Assembly: GCA_033398695.1 (NCBI GenBank)
Contig: CM065815.1
Span: forward strand, 142,583,001 to 142,647,000
Length of the DNA stretch: 64,000 nucleotides
Reading direction: 5' to 3'
Origin: Orobanche coerulescens
Lineage: Eukaryota; Streptophyta; Magnoliopsida; Lamiales; Orobanchaceae
In this document: one piece after another, positions 1 to 13,420 of the stretch
Layout: every line of letters begins with the position of its first letter
How positions within the stretch are numbered: position 1 is the stretch's first letter
Program-made: the position numbers and the translations under genes
The notes under the pieces: generated by a model
Seen by the model: the letters and a program-made list of their open reading frames with translations, nothing else
Told to the model about the DNA's origin: nothing
The model's database searches: none

Positions 1-2043
1 GAGATTGATCTTGGAGTATGATTTCCTTTACACTCGTATTCGTAATCGCCATATGTTGATCGGTACATAAAATGCATGCAACTGCATGTCATTAGTGCAC
101 GCTAGTGTTACTGGCTAGCGCACACTAACAGAAGCGGCTTAGCGCACGCTACGTTAAGTGATTAACGTGCGCTATGTCAACAGAAAGTGTACATAATTGT
201 ATTACGGTTGTGAGTTCGTAATGGATTGAGTTGGATTGTTCGGACTAGTGGTTAATCGAGATATTTTTGAACCATTGGGTTTGTGAATTGGTTATATCGA
301 TTATAGATTGTTATCGAACTTGTTATTTATCGATTATTGTAATAGGTTGAGATTATTGATCGGTGATTAGAACCATGCTTTGCGGTCGTATTCTAGAATG
401 TTCGTAGATTGCTTTGATCGGGGCTGAAGAGTTCGTAGAAGACGGCAAGGAATTGGTAATGGCTTCATCGGTATCGAGGCAAGTTATTACTTTCTCATTT
501 TATAATATGTAATGAATGGTTTCCGTTTCATTCGTTTTTAATTCATATAGCAATGTTTATAATCGTAATCACAGTAGATTTGGGATTATAAGTTGTATTC
601 GAGTTTTGGAAATTAAATCATAATGTATATGATTTACATTTGTTGTTGGTATACTTGGTATCGATGATACATTGTGGTATAGACAAAGACGTGAATTATC
701 TATCGCCCGTGACATTTTGGATCGTCGAATATTAAGGATAATGATTAGTGATGGTTTAGACATTGAGATCGCTCTCGAAGGACTCGGGGCAAGTACTCTA
801 ATCATTTTTTGTCATTTGTGTCGATCATGTTGTGATACATTCGTGTATTGTTGTTGTCATGCATTTGTGCATTGTTGTTGTCGTGCATTGTGTACTGTTG
901 TTTTGTGCAGTTGTGCATTGTTGTCATATGTCCACCATGCATTGGTCCGACGGGATTAACATGGGATATTTATAGCTGTGTGCGCTGGATCGTTGGACAT
1001 GTATTTCCACCATGCGTTCGTCCAACGGGTTCATCATGGGAATCTATAGTTCTGTGCGCTGGATCGTTGGATTACCATGTGTTGTTGTTGTGCATATGTA
1101 TATTATGGGTTTGCCATAAGTATACATTGTTGTTATTAATGTGAGCATATTGACGTTGTCATATGAGTATGCATTTGTAGGTTTTGTGTTAGGACCGTGT
1201 CCGTATGTTGTATTGATCTGATCTCGGATTAGACTGAAGTGATTTCATCGTGGCATTTCATATCTTGAGGTATGTTACGTATTTTCTTTGGTATTTGTCT
1301 TTGATGGACAATCGATTATCGTGTTGAGTTATGATGATGTTTTGAGAACCTTGGACATTATTGAGATATAGCACAGATATTTCGGTATTAGCTTATTGAA
1401 TTGTTAAGGATACGAATCGTGGATTTTCGTAAAATTATGGTGGTAAGATTACATCGGTACTATTCTTATTTAGTATCTCATTGGTATGTAATTTTGACGT
1501 GATGTGATGGTTATCATTGTTGGATATTATGACTGACCCCGTCGTGGGCTTTCTTTTTAGGTTCTTGGAATATCAAGCTTGTAGCGATCGTGCAGAGATG
1601 AGCTTCCCGGAGGATACTGGCTAGAGCATGTATTTGTGCATTGAGTTTCCTGATCAGTTCTTGTATTCCGCTGCTATAGTATTTTAATTATTTCTCATTT
1701 TTCCCTGCGTGAGTATTTTTAAATGGCCTTTTGGTATCTGGTAACTTAGGTTACTTTAGCAATCGTTTTCTAAACTATTTTGTCGGTACGTGTAAGCGAT
1801 AGCTTAACGTATGTTTTTAAACTGTTGAGTTTTTGGCATTTCGGGCCTTGTGGTTTCGAATGAGATTTTACGACGGTTTTGAGAAACGGATTTTATTAAG
1901 TCTTCAAATGTTTTTAAAAGATAGTACGATCGTTAGCCTCTTTGGCGTTTGTAAATATTTGTGAAAATTTCCTTTAGCCTTGTGGGTTCCATCTCGGGGC
2001 CCACGGTATTGTAATATTCCTGGATAGCTCTGGGGGTGTTACA
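1..2043 (+). mobile_element. E1: 5' LTR, truncated by the window edge
   Basis: This segment matches positions 5987-8021 almost base for base with scattered substitutions, so it is the distal part of the left LTR of an element whose right LTR is 4508-8021. It ends in GGGGGTGTTACA at 2043, the CA end expected of an LTR. It is followed by TATGGTATCGG, a damaged form of the initiator-Met primer site that is intact in E2 at 40010. No coding region is present; the open frames are incidental. The first part of this LTR, including U3 and promoter, lies outside the window. Confidence 0.85.
930..1075 (+). repeat. E1 5' LTR minisatellite, two ~70-bp units
   Basis: Two adjacent units each begin CCACCATGC, pass through TCC(G/A)ACGGG, and end in GCGCTGGATCGTTGGA. 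The same pair is in the right LTR at 6911-7055. Equivalent but longer arrays occupy the same region of the LTRs of E2, E3 and E4, so it is a family trait. Confidence 0.8.
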
Positions 2044-4507
2044 GAATATGGTATCGGTTAGGTTGTGAAAACCAAGGCAGTCGGGTCGAGTTGGGTCATA
2101 TTTTTGTCGCGTCATTCAAGTTGTCGATTTGACTAATACTGAAGCCCTAGATTTTTGTTGTTCACTTAGGCTTGTGTGTTATGTGATCTACCAGTGTGGT
2201 ACTGGGGTTGTTGTAAACTTTTCCAAATGGTGTTAACGTGTTTCTTCAGATAGAGTTGTGTTGTGTTATCGAGTTGAACTGAGTTTGCAAAATGTGTGTT
2301 TTATAAATGTCTGTGTCGAGTATTCTCTAGAGTTGAGACATGTGCCAGTATAACGGGGAATCGTCGGCTTCACGATCTGTAAGTATTTGGATTCTTGAAT
2401 TGCATTGAGATTTATTGCCGATCTAAGTTGATATGCTTTGAGATTCAGTAGAATATTATGCGTTACAGTATAAGATGATAGAGTTGGGACAGTATTGATG
2501 ATCTTGAGAAGTTATGATTTTGGAAATCAATATGTCGGTTAAATTTTGGAAACGGAGTTGTGTATTCGGGAGGAAGATTGTGGATTGATGAGGAGAACAT
2601 GTAGTCATGTTAATTCATTTGGAGATATATGAACAGTTTTTGAGCATTTGAAAATGATACTTTTCAAAATGAATGTTTTACGGATGTTTTACGGAAAATG
2701 ATTTTGGGCCGAGACCCAATTGATTTTGAAATAGTTTTATAACTCACGACTTGAGGTCCAAAAAGGATTTTTCTACTTTTTAAACTTCTTGTAATGCGGA
2801 ACGGGATTTGGGCTGAGACCCTAATGTTTCAAAAGGCTTTTCGGTTTTCTTAAAACTCCCGAGATTTGCAAAACACTTTATCAATCGTTTATCTATTTTA
2901 TTTCCGCCTTTCGAGGTTTTGGTTTACTTGTACAAATGAAACTTCTCGGGAAGTCTTTCGCTGTGTTGATTTATTTCAATGCATTATCATAGCATAATTG
3001 AGGTGATCCAGGATGGGATAATGATCGATGCTGTGAGTCATATGGAGAAAAAGGAATTTCTATCAGAGTCTATATATTAAGATTTTGGAACTCTGTCATG
3101 TGGTTTTCCAATAGAATATCAGTGGAATTGGTGATGATCCGAATTGGTATACAGGAGTATGGATGTGGTCAATCATTTGCATAGTTTTCATTTTGAAATC
3201 GTGTGGATTCGAAGGAAACTGTTATCGAATACTTGGCAATAGCGAGCCAGTTTAATTTTTCGGAAATTGATTTTGTGGTCTTACCAAAATTTATGTTTTG
3301 AGTTTTGAAATATTTGAAAGAACTTTCGAAAATTTGTCTTCTTGACGAGACTATATGATTTCAAACTGGTTTTGAAAATGTGGTTGATATATATACGCAT
3401 TTAGTGCATAGTACATATCATGGTGAAGTTATGAATGTGACTCACGAACTGAATAATACATCAGTATGGTACAATGAAAAGAGATTCAAACTTTGGCATG
3501 GTAGTTTGATTATCCAGGGATGATCGGTTGATTTATCGGATAAGAGAAATATGCTGCGTATTGTAGATTCATGCACAGGATGTAATTTTGGAACTTTGGA
3601 TTTTGCGTAACCGGGACATATGTGCTATGTGATTCCATTGGTATGGTAGTAGTACGATTTTACCATAGTGATTTTTGAATGATTACTTAGTAAGTGTAGA
3701 ATTGAGGGTGGTGACCCCATACTGGTTGTTTTGGATATTGAGTGGTCGTTCCCACTCCATGTATGATTGGATATGTTCGTTGGTTTGTGATTGGTGTGTC
3801 GTTTTGAGAACTTTATTCATTCGTATATCAATTTATGTGGTTCTGTGTTGATCGTGTTGGAGTTTATCATGTTGATGATATTCTCGATTGTGTTCTGACC
3901 TCTGGATGGTCATATTGGAGTTTATTATGTTGATGATATTCTTGATTGTGTTTTGTCCAATGGATGGTCATATTGCAGTTTATCATGTTGATGATATTCT
4001 CGGCTGCATTTTGACCTTTAGATTGGTCGTATTGGAGTTTATCATGTCAATGGTATTCTCGGTTAATTTGTTGTTTGATCATTGTTAATGATCGTATGAG
4101 CGTTCGAATTTTGTGTCGATGTTTCGGGATTTGTGTGGTTGTGTTGGGCAGTTGTTTCACAGATGTATCGTGCATTATTGGTTTTTAGCAGATTGGGACT
4201 TGATTGTGTAATCAGGCAGACATGATTTGATACGGATAGATTGTTTCATCCAAAGATGATATATTTTGTTAAGACTCATGGAATTGTGATTGTAAGCATG
4301 CTAAGGCTTTACAGTGAAGTCACTTGCTAGTATCTCAGGAGATCTTCGACTTGGCGCATATGTACGTATACTGTTTTGGTTATTCGTTAATGATGATGAT
4401 TGATCGTTGTCGTGATGGTTTCAAAATATTTTGGTTGAACGGTTTGTTGGTTTTTCTATGACGAATTGCAAGTTTCGAGGACGAAACTTATTTTAAGTGG
4501 TGTAGTA
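2044..4507 (+). mobile_element. E1: coding-free internal region
   Basis: This is the sequence between the two E1 LTRs, about 2.46 kb. I find no gag, protease, reverse transcriptase, RNase H or integrase motif in any frame, and no open frame above about 70 codons that makes sense. The start keeps a decayed primer-binding site. The end keeps the family signature GAGGACGAAACTT followed by a damaged purine tract just before the right LTR. The layout of long LTRs around a short non-coding body is that of a large retrotransposon derivative (LARD), which must borrow proteins from a relative. Confidence 0.75.
3855..4073 (+). repeat. Four-copy ~58-bp tandem repeat in the E1 interior
   Basis: Copies begin near 3855, 3913, 3972 and 4031. 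Each opens with (A/G)TTG(G/C)AGTTTATCATG-like sequence and includes GATATTCTCG. The period of 58-59 bp is not a multiple of three, which argues against a protein repeat. I see no counterpart in E2. Confidence 0.8.
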
Positions 4508-4764
4508 TGTAATATCCGGAATTTCTACTACTATTGTTTAATATTATTTTATCTGAGTTATGTTGTACATCGTGCAATCTGTAAAGTATGAATAAAATAA
4601 ATGAAGGACTGAGATGTCAGTATTGGTAGAATTGTCGTATTTGGTCGACAATTGCATTTGAGGATATAATGTGTTGAGTATACGTATTCAGTATGTCGTA
4701 TGTTCGTATATAGTATGTTGAGACATTGGACAAGAATAGCTGAAAATGGCTAAGTATAACCTGA

Positions 4765-5243
4765 TTAGCACACGCTATCGTGCAGGTTTAGCGCACGCTA
4801 AAGGTAAAGAATAGCGCACGCTAGTACAAACCAGATCAGAAGGAATCTACATGTAGACCCGACCACTTTCGGCGCATGTACCGACAAGGTCAACGGATGT
4901 TTGTTATGAAGTATTAGCGTACGCTAATGCATATTGTTAGCGCACTCTAATCAGATCGGTCCAAAGGAATCTTGGCTTTGTCAGGTTACTTTCGGCATGT
5001 GGGGACACGAGGGTAGGTGCAGACTATAGCAAGTCAACTATGAGTAGCGCACGTTATGGTTGAAGGCTTGCGTACTCTAAATAGAGGCATTTACGTACAT
5101 TATTGCATAGATATTACATACGTAAGCTGATGTACGAAGCAAGTCAGTAGTCTCTGGACCTCGATATCGCACGCTAACAAAGACAGTTAGCGCACGCTAA
5201 ACATGTAACATACGTTAAATAAAGATGTTAGCGCACGTTAATA
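4765..5243 (+). repeat. E1 U3 cluster of AGCGCACGCTA palindromic motifs
   Basis: About ten copies or near copies of TAGCGCACGCTA lie within 500 bp directly before the TATA run. One at 4915 is a perfect palindrome, TTAGCGTACGCTAA. A second smaller cluster follows downstream at 6072-6155, and its left-LTR copy is at 92-175. Spacing is irregular, so this is a motif cluster and not a simple tandem array. Confidence 0.85.
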
Positions 5244-5251
5244 ATGTACAG

Positions 5252-5262
5252 TATATATATAT
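5252..5262 (+). promoter_or_regulatory. Candidate TATA box of the E1 LTR
   Basis: TATATATATAT lies about 745 bp into the LTR, directly after the palindrome cluster. That is the position of the TATA boxes in E2, E3 and E4. It is the only good TATA match there, but no transcript evidence is available. Confidence 0.5.
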
Positions 5263-6910
5263 GTGCAGTTGGCCATTATTCTTCATTTCGTCCATTCCTT
5301 CCTTACAACCGATAAATAGAGTACTTAGAGAGATGTTTGAGGCTCCAAACACTGGATTATGGTGGAGTTGATCGTTCCTAACAACATTTGAAGCTTGGAA
5401 GTGATTGAGAATGGATTCAACCTTGGAAATCATTCCATTCCTTCAAAGAGGTAACTACTCTTCACCTTTGGATTTCGTTTTGGATTGATTGTTGATGTTC
5501 TTGAATTGATGATTATCATATAAGCAAGTTGATAAACATGACTATGAGATGGATTACCAGATTATGATGATGTTGTTGTTGATATATGGATATTGATATG
5601 ATTCTTGTGGTTTGAATTGTGTTGTTCGTCTTCTTGAGATAAGTTGGTTAATCCTTCTCCTCATTTTCGGATGTTGACATTATTGTTGATGATTATTCCC
5701 TGTAATGATAGATTATGGAAGTGTTGTTATGGTTCTTGGTGTTCATGATGTTGATATTGAGGAAGAAGATGATATATGAATATATGACTTGGATTATGAT
5801 TTGGATGATTGTGTATATGTTAAAGGATATCAGATTTCGTTGTTCTGATAGCTATATATATGGTTTCGAATCATTTGGTGTTCTTGAAGGACTTTTGATA
5901 AATAGAACATAGCAAGACTATTGTATGTTGATTTATAATTGATTAAATGGTATATATCATGTAACGAGATTGAATCTGGAAAGATTGAGATTGATCTTGG
6001 AGTATGATTTCCTTTACACTCGTATTCGTAATCACCATATGTTGATCGGTACCTGAAATGCATGCAACTGCATAGCGCATGCTAGTGTTACTGGCTAGCG
6101 CACGCTAACAGAAGCGACTTAGCGCACGCTACGTTAAGTGATTAACGTGCGCTATGTCAACAGAAAGTGTACATAATTGTATTACGGTTGTGAGTTCGTA
6201 ATGGATTGAGTTGGATTGTTCGGACTAGTGGTTAATCGAGATATTGTTGAGCCATTGGGTTTGTGAATTGGTTATATTGATTGTTGATTATTATCGAACT
6301 TGTTGTTTATCGATTATTGTAATAGGTTGAGATTATTGATCGGTGATTAGAACCATGCTTTGCGGTCGTACTTGAAAATGTTCGTAGATTGCTTTGGTCG
6401 GGGCTGAGGAGTTCTTAGACGACGACAAGGAATTGGTAACGGCTTCATCGGTATCGAGGCAAGTTATTACTTGCTCAGTTTATAATATGTAATGAATGGT
6501 TTCCGTTTCATTCGTTTTTAATTCGTATAGCAATGTTTATAATCGTAATCACAAGAGATTTGGGATTATAAGTTGTATTCGAGTTTGGTAATTAAATCAT
6601 AATGTATGTGATTTACATTTGTTGTTGGTATACTTGGCATCGAGGATACATTGTGGTATAGACAAAGACATGAATTATCTACCGTCCGTGACATTTTGGA
6701 TCGTCGAATATTGAGGATAATGATTGGTGATGGTTTAGACATTGAGATCACTCTCGAAGGACTCGGGGTAAGTACTCTAATCATTTTTTGTCATTTGTGT
6801 CAATCATGTTGTGATACATTCGTATATTGTTGTTGTCATGCATTTGTGCATTGTTGTTGTCGTGCATTGTGTACTGTTGTTTTGTGCAGTTGTGCATTGT
6901 TGTCATATGT

Positions 6911-7055
6911 CCACCATGTGTTGGTCCGACGGGATCAACATGGGATATCTATAGCTGTGTGCGCTGGATCGTTGGACAGGTATTTCCACCATGCGTTGGT
7001 CCGACGAGTTCATCATGGGAATCTATAGTTGCGTGCGCTGGATCGTTGGATTACC
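6911..7055 (+). repeat. E1 3' LTR minisatellite, two ~70-bp units
   Basis: This is the right-LTR copy of the pair at 930-1075, with a few substitutions. It has the same two-unit structure, so copy number has not changed since insertion. Confidence 0.8.
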
Positions 7056-8021
7056 ATGTGTTGTTGTTGTGCATATGTATATTATGGATTTGCCATAAGT
7101 ATACATTGTTGTTATTGATGTGAGCATATTGACGTTGTCATATGAGTATGCATTTGTAGGTCTTGTGTTAGGACCGTGTCCGTATATTGTATTGATCTAA
7201 TCTCGGATTAGACTGCGTGATTTCGTCGTGGTATTTCATATCTTGAGGTATGTTTCGTATTTCCTTTGGTATTTGTCTTTGATGGACAATCGATTATCGG
7301 GTTGAGTTATGATGATGTTTTGAGCATCTTGGACATTGTTGAGATATAGCACAGATATTTCGGTATTAGCTTATTGAATTGTTAAGGATACGAATCGTGG
7401 ATTTTCGTAAAGTTATGGCGGAAAGATTATATCGGTAGTATTCTTATTTAGTATCCCATTGGTATGTAATTTTGACGTGATGTGATGGTTATCATTGTTG
7501 GATATTATGGCTGACCCCGTCGTGGGCTTTCTTTTTAGGTTCTTGGAATATCAAGCTTGTAGCAGTAGTGGAGAGATGAGCTTCCCGGAGGATACTGGCT
7601 AGGGCATGTATTTGTGCATTGAGTTTCCTGATCAGTTCTTGTATTCCGCTGCTATAGTATTTTAATTGTTTGTCTTTTTCCGCTGCTTGAATATTTTTAA
7701 ACGGCCTTTTGGTATCTGGTAACTTAGGTTACTTTGGCAATCGTTTTCTAAATTATTTTATCGGTACGTGTAAGCGACAGCTTAACGTATATTTTTAAAC
7801 TATTGAGTTTTTGGTATTTCGGGCCTTGTGGTTTCAAATGAGATTTTAAGACGGTTTTGATAAACGGATTTTATTAAGTTTTTGAATATTTTTAAAAGAT
7901 AGTGTCGTCGTTAGCCTCTTTGGCGTTTGTAAATGTCTGAGAAAATTTCCTTTAGCCTTGTGGGTTCCATCTCGGGGCCCACATCACTGTAATATTCCTG
8001 GATAGCTATGGAGGTGTTGCA

Positions 8022-8624
8022 AATTGTTTGTATCTGGATCACCAAGAGTGAAATGTGATATTCATCCTAGTCCGGATCTAGATAAGTTCATCGAATTAAG
8101 ATAATTCGATTAACATAATTAATTAAATAATTAAATTACTGCATGAGGTCCTAGATTTAATTTTTCTTTAATTCTTCACATGCATTTTACCTCATTTTTT
8201 ATGTATTCGATATATAAAAAACATGACATTTTTTGATGTGAGATTAACATTTCAACATGCCCCTTCATGTGTAGTCGGACTTAAGACCTACCCCTTCATG
8301 TGAAGTCGGACTTAAGACCTATAACGTATACTTTTTAATTTGGATGGTTCGGAGGTAGAATATAATTGATTATTAAATTTGTACATATAAAGAGTACCTT
8401 CTAATACCACATTAAAATTTGATATGATTATAGAATTAATACTTCAACACGAGACAATCCTATTTTCATTTGTTATCTTTATACATGACGGATTGACAAC
8501 AAATGTGTTGACCTTTTGTTGGGCCACACATTTCCAAACCCCTCAAAATTCTCTTTTCAAGTGACCCCTACGTAAACATATGTTTGAAAATAACATTTCT
8601 TTTACTTGTATAATAAAAAAAATA
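8022..8624. other. AT-rich intergenic DNA with a 31-bp direct duplication
   Basis: No gene is visible. The only structure is two adjacent 31-bp units at 8260-8321, each CCCCTTCATGTG followed by AGTCGGACTTAAGACC. Confidence 0.6.
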
Positions 8625-8823
8625 CATCCTCCATCCACCAATTATATGTATTATTTTGATCGACACAGATTTTAATATTTCAGTTGATTTAATTGGTAGA
8701 ACGTGTTATGAGTGGAGTAAGGGACCATTTGTGGAAAAAAATTTTGTCAAAAATAAACAATGCACATAAATTGCGGACGATCGAAAAAGAAAATTATTGT
8801 ACATAAATGGCGGATGGAGGGAG
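8625..8823. mobile_element. Stowaway-like MITE, ~200 bp
   Basis: The ends form imperfect inverted repeats. The left starts CATCCTCCATCCACCAATTA; the reverse complement of the right is CTCCCTCCATCCGCCATTTA. Both are variants of the plant Stowaway terminus, and each end is flanked by the TA dinucleotide expected of Tc1/mariner insertion. It contains no coding sequence. Confidence 0.7.
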
Positions 8824-9178
8824 TAACATTTTCTCTTGTACTTTTAGCATTGTTTTGGTAGTGGAAAACAAGTTGGTTGCCAAAAATACACACAAAGCCA
8901 ACAAATAAAATAATAATTTTAAATGTTGGGGTGATGTAATAATGACGTCATGGCTACGAAAGAAAATAGTGAACATGTCATAATTAAAATCTTACAATAA
9001 CGAAATAAATACAAAATAAAGTAGTACGTGGGGCCCACACGCTACGTTGTTTTGTCGGAAACCTGATAAAGTACTTTATGAAGACGCAATAAGTGAATTT
9101 CACAAGACTTTCCAAGTTTCATAATATATTAACTCAAAAATAACACTCTTTTCTTTCTGTCCAAAATTTAATATTTAA

Positions 9179-9537
9179 GGGCACGTTTACTTATAGGAAT
9201 AAGTCATGAATAGTTATTAGAATTGATAAATATGAAATTGAATTATTTTCATTTACATATTTATTAATCATCGAGTTATGAATCAGAATAAAATATATTT
9301 AAATTATCATGATATTTTTATAATTTGAAATTATAAAGTTTTAGTCCGGACAATTTTAAAAGAAAAAAAAGATTCCAGATGAAGGATTCCAGATACATAC
9401 CCCTCCCATGGGTATCGGATTCTAACAAATAGAAGAATCAATTCTTGATGGCCCTTTTGATTTCAAAGTTCAGTTTTTGCAGGTAAACACACGAATTGGA
9501 ATTGATCTCATTCCATTCAACTAAAGTAAACATGTCC
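9179..9537. mobile_element. MITE with GGGCACGTTTACTT termini, ~360 bp
   Basis: The left end GGGCACGTTTACTT matches the reverse complement of the right end, GGACATGTTTACTT, at 12 of 14 bases. Non-coding elements with such termini are common in plants. I see no clean target duplication, so the superfamily (hAT or PIF/Harbinger) is open. Confidence 0.6.
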
Positions 9538-10824
9538 TACGTTCCGAAAGTATTTTTCTATAAGTCTAATTTTTGTAATTTAAGTTCCAAAAGTATTTCT
9601 CTATAAGTCTAATATTTTTAATTTTCACACAATGAATTTAATATCTTTCACTTTTATTTTTAATATCCATCATACATTCATAATCAATATATTTAATCTT
9701 TTAATCTATAATGCACACTCACTACCAATCTTTATACAGTTTACAAATAAATTATATCAAACATTCAACTAAAAGTACATCATTTTTACCAAATGTTAAA
9801 CTTATATTGGGACATAAGACGTGTTGGGTTGTGGAGTCTGAAGTATTGTCCATTGGATCATGATGATGCCTCATCGAGTTGGTCGGGGTTTGCAGGGGGT
9901 TGTCCCCGGGCCGAAGGCGGGGTTTCATGGGCGTTAGTTCTCGAGGTGAATTTTTTTAGGGGTATTTTTAGAATTACATAAAATTAATTTGGATTGGATT
10001 TACGACCCTTGGATAATAAATAGCACGTTGTTGTCATTGTAACTTCTGCTCTCTCAATGACCTAATGCATACTCTGGCCTAGTAGCGTCCCAAAACGTAA
10101 TCAAAAATCTCTGATGAACTGGGTAAATAATTATGTATCTTTAATTGATTTTCTTTCGATTTTCTTTTCATGTTTGCATATAAATTTGTAAAAGATAAGA
10201 TATAATATATGGATGGATAGATTAAACGATATATTTATATTATTTTTGATCTATTAATAATATATTTATCACAAATTCATAATCCATCATAAGTTCAAAT
10301 CCATAATATATATTACCTTATTCATCATACTGTGTCAATCTTTTAGAATGATTTTATTGTGAATAATAATTAATTGAAATGTAATAATTTCCTCGGGTAA
10401 GTGTACTAGGCTAAACTTCATTTTTCGAATAATATGTAAATATTATTTGAAGGAAATAATGTATGTTGTTACACATTATATTTATTTTTTGAATGTCAAA
10501 AATAAGTTCTTGAAGGAAATGGTGATGAATGACACATATGTGTCAACATGCATGCACAAAAATGGCATAAAATTTGCTTCCAAGAACTATTATTTAGATG
10601 ATCAACTTATAAGAAGGCCCTCAACAACATATTTAATTAACTTATGACCCCCTCCTCGCAAACAAACGAACATACATTAATATAGAGCTAGCAGCATCAC
10701 AAGCAGTCAATCTTCATTTTACTTTGCAGAATGACTGCTTCTGATGTTACAGCATCAACGTACAAGATAATAGTACATGGTGTTTCATTAACATATTTTT
10801 CGTGCCAAATATAGCCTTTGAAGA
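9538..10824. other. Intergenic DNA 3' of the bHLH gene
   Basis: Mostly AT-rich with no supported gene. Two ~40-bp direct repeats containing TTTCTATAAGTCTAAT lie at 9541-9625. A GC-rich patch at 9810-9950 stands out in composition but encodes nothing I recognise. The last few hundred bases should include the 3' UTR of the bHLH gene. Confidence 0.5.
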
Positions 10825-13353
10825 TCAAAAGTCGGGACCAAGAGCCGCGGAAGTCCAGTAATTTGCGACATTGTCATCTCCGACATGTTGAGTGCAAGAA
10901 ATTGGAACCAGGCACAACCCTCTACGTCTCAAGTCCTTCACTTCTCTTCTTTGGGGATCCTGATGAAAGAGTGATTAATGTCATGAAACATATAAGTACA
11001 TTAACATATATAGGTTAATAAAAGGGTTATTTATTTATTTTTTTTTAAAAAAGTTTACTACTAATTATTACTACCCTAGGGATTTAATATGAAAACAAAA
11101 ACAAAGAAAGTAATATTTTCAAAGGTACAAAAACACCATTAATATTGTCATGAGACATAAACTTTAGTGTACAACTTTAGTCATTATAATTAATCTCTAA
11201 TTATATATTAGTAAAAAAATATTATTCCATTCCACTTGAAGAGTATACTTTGTTGAAGGAATAATTTTTTAGTATAGACATTTTTAGAAAAGTACAATTT
11301 ATTTTAAACCATATATTTCATTTTTTTCGACCAACTAATATTATAAATTACATAACAAACTACACAAAATAATTAGGCATACACCACTAAAAAATAAATT
11401 AGAAGGAAAAGGGAAACTTTTTCTTGCTTTTTTTTTTCTTTAATTTAATTAAATTGGTAAAATTAACAACTTTAATCAATAAGTTATTACTAATAAAGTT
11501 TATAAAAAGCCGGAATAATTTGAAAGTGATGGATCCAATAAAGCATACACACACACACACACACATTATGACATTACACGTACCTGATCAGCAGCCTCTT
11601 CAGGATATAAACAATTCCTTTCTTGAACCTGGCAGATTAAATTATTATTATTATTATTCTTGTGATTATATTATATACCATATAATTATTATCATAATCA
11701 CTTCTTCTTTATTTTTTTTGTTTTTATTTGTTTTGTCTGTGGTGGATGGAGGGAATCGTCGGATAATGCAGACATTCCCTTCTCCAATACATGTGTGCGC
11801 GTGTGTGTCTGTCAGTGTGTGTGTGTGTGAATCTTGGTCTTTGCAAGCGGATGTGGAGACTTACAGAATGATGATGATGATGGTGACCTGCAGAATTTAC
11901 TGATGCATCGCGCATGTATGGGGAGCTTAGTGCCTGGATTTAATAATGTTTAATATTCCTTTTAATTACTCCAGATTTTTTTTTATCTAAATCAAGGTAA
12001 AAAAAAAAGAGAAGATGAAAAAGAAAAAAAAAAGGAGCAAAAATGATATTACCTCAATTTGGCCTTGAAGGAATCTAATGTAGCCAATGGCTTCTGACAA
12101 CACAGAAGCAGTGTCGGTCTGCGCAAAAAAAGAGAAAAACACATTATATGCCACAATGTCATTTTTGTGAAAGCTTTTCTTCTTTAATGTCAAAGAGACA
12201 ACCGTTGATGGGCTAGCCACTTCATCTGTGGCACGGTTAGGGCGTCTCATGAGGCGCCTAGAGTTGTTTAGGTGACCTAGGTGGTGGATTCCACGAGATT
12301 GACCAGAATATTCACAACGAGCCACGTTTTGTTCGGGACTCTGGTGGTTCCATCCATCGGACTTGTCAATATTCACGATCGCGTCAGACGCATATCGTGG
12401 CACGGCGTTAGGGTGTCTCATGAGCGCCGCAGGATTTGTTCGGTGACTTAGGTGGTGGACCCCATGAGATTGACCAATATTAACAACGCGCCACGTTTGG
12501 TTCGAGACCAATGTGATTCCCCCACCAGACTGGTCAATATTTACGATGCGACCTTCATATTGCGGCACGACATTAGGGTGTCTCATGAGTCATGAGGCGC
12601 AGTAGAGTTGGTTCGGTGATTTAGGTGGTGGACCCGCGGGATTGACCAATATTCGCAACGCGCCACATTTGGTTTCGGGACCAAGGTAGTTCTCTCCAAC
12701 AGACTGGTAATATTAACGGTGTTAGAGTGTCTCATGAGGCTTAGTAGAATTGGTTCGGCGACCTAGAAAGTGGACCCTACGAAATTGACCAATATTCGCA
12801 ACGCGCCACGCTTGGTTTGGGACTAAGTGGTTCCCCAACCAAACTGTTCAATATTTACGACACGCCCCTTCATATTGTGGCGCGGTGTTAGAGTGTCTCC
12901 TAAAGCCCGTAGAATTGATTGAGTGACCTAGGTGGTGGATCCTACGAGATTGATCAATATTCACAACGCGCTACTTCATATCGTGGCACGGTGTTATGAT
13001 GGAATTACATTATAATGCAACTAGTTTAATTTTTCAATGATTTTTCTTTTGGCAAGAAAATTGAAAAAACTTATGATCAAATGATTATTTTGGTCTGGTA
13101 GTTGGTGGAGATCTAAGTGTACTTAATTAGTAAAATTTCATAGCTTCAAAGTAAAAATTACAAGTTAATCAATTAAAGTTACCTTTCCGAATGGGGAAAC
13201 TAGTTGGTGAAGTGCTGTTATTCTATCCCCTAATTTCTCCTTTCTCACCTGCATCAAAGTTATATACATTTGTGGTTACAATTAAATTTTTGTATACATA
13301 TATGAAGTCTCGAGGGAATGTATATATAAAGTTAAAATGAAAACATAACTATA

Positions 13354-13420
<67 letters not shown>

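Larger units (their letters stand above)
4508..8021 (+). mobile_element. E1: 3' LTR (3.5 kb)
   Basis: The LTR begins TGTAATATCC right after the family pre-LTR signature and ends TGTTGCA, one transition from the TGTTACA end of the left copy. U3 holds clustered AGCGCACGCTA motifs, followed by a TATA run near 5252. The minisatellite is at 6911-7055. Since the left LTR is cut off, no target duplication can be checked; the bases after 8021 are AATTG. Few differences between the copies suggest a fairly recent insertion, but I did not compute a divergence. Confidence 0.85.

Noticed and set aside
3855..4073. YHVDDIL-like translation in each repeat unit, resembling the reverse-transcriptase YxDD box
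   Set aside because: The 58-59-bp period changes frame at every unit and no other polymerase motif surrounds it; the match is a few residues only.
9793..9981. 62-codon open frame in a GC-rich patch
   Set aside because: No motif, no splice context, and composition like a degraded repeat.
11987..12586. 199-codon minus-strand open frame over the intron minisatellite
   Set aside because: It reads through tandem non-coding repeats and overlaps a bHLH exon in the repeat's own continuation; splice sites define the real gene.
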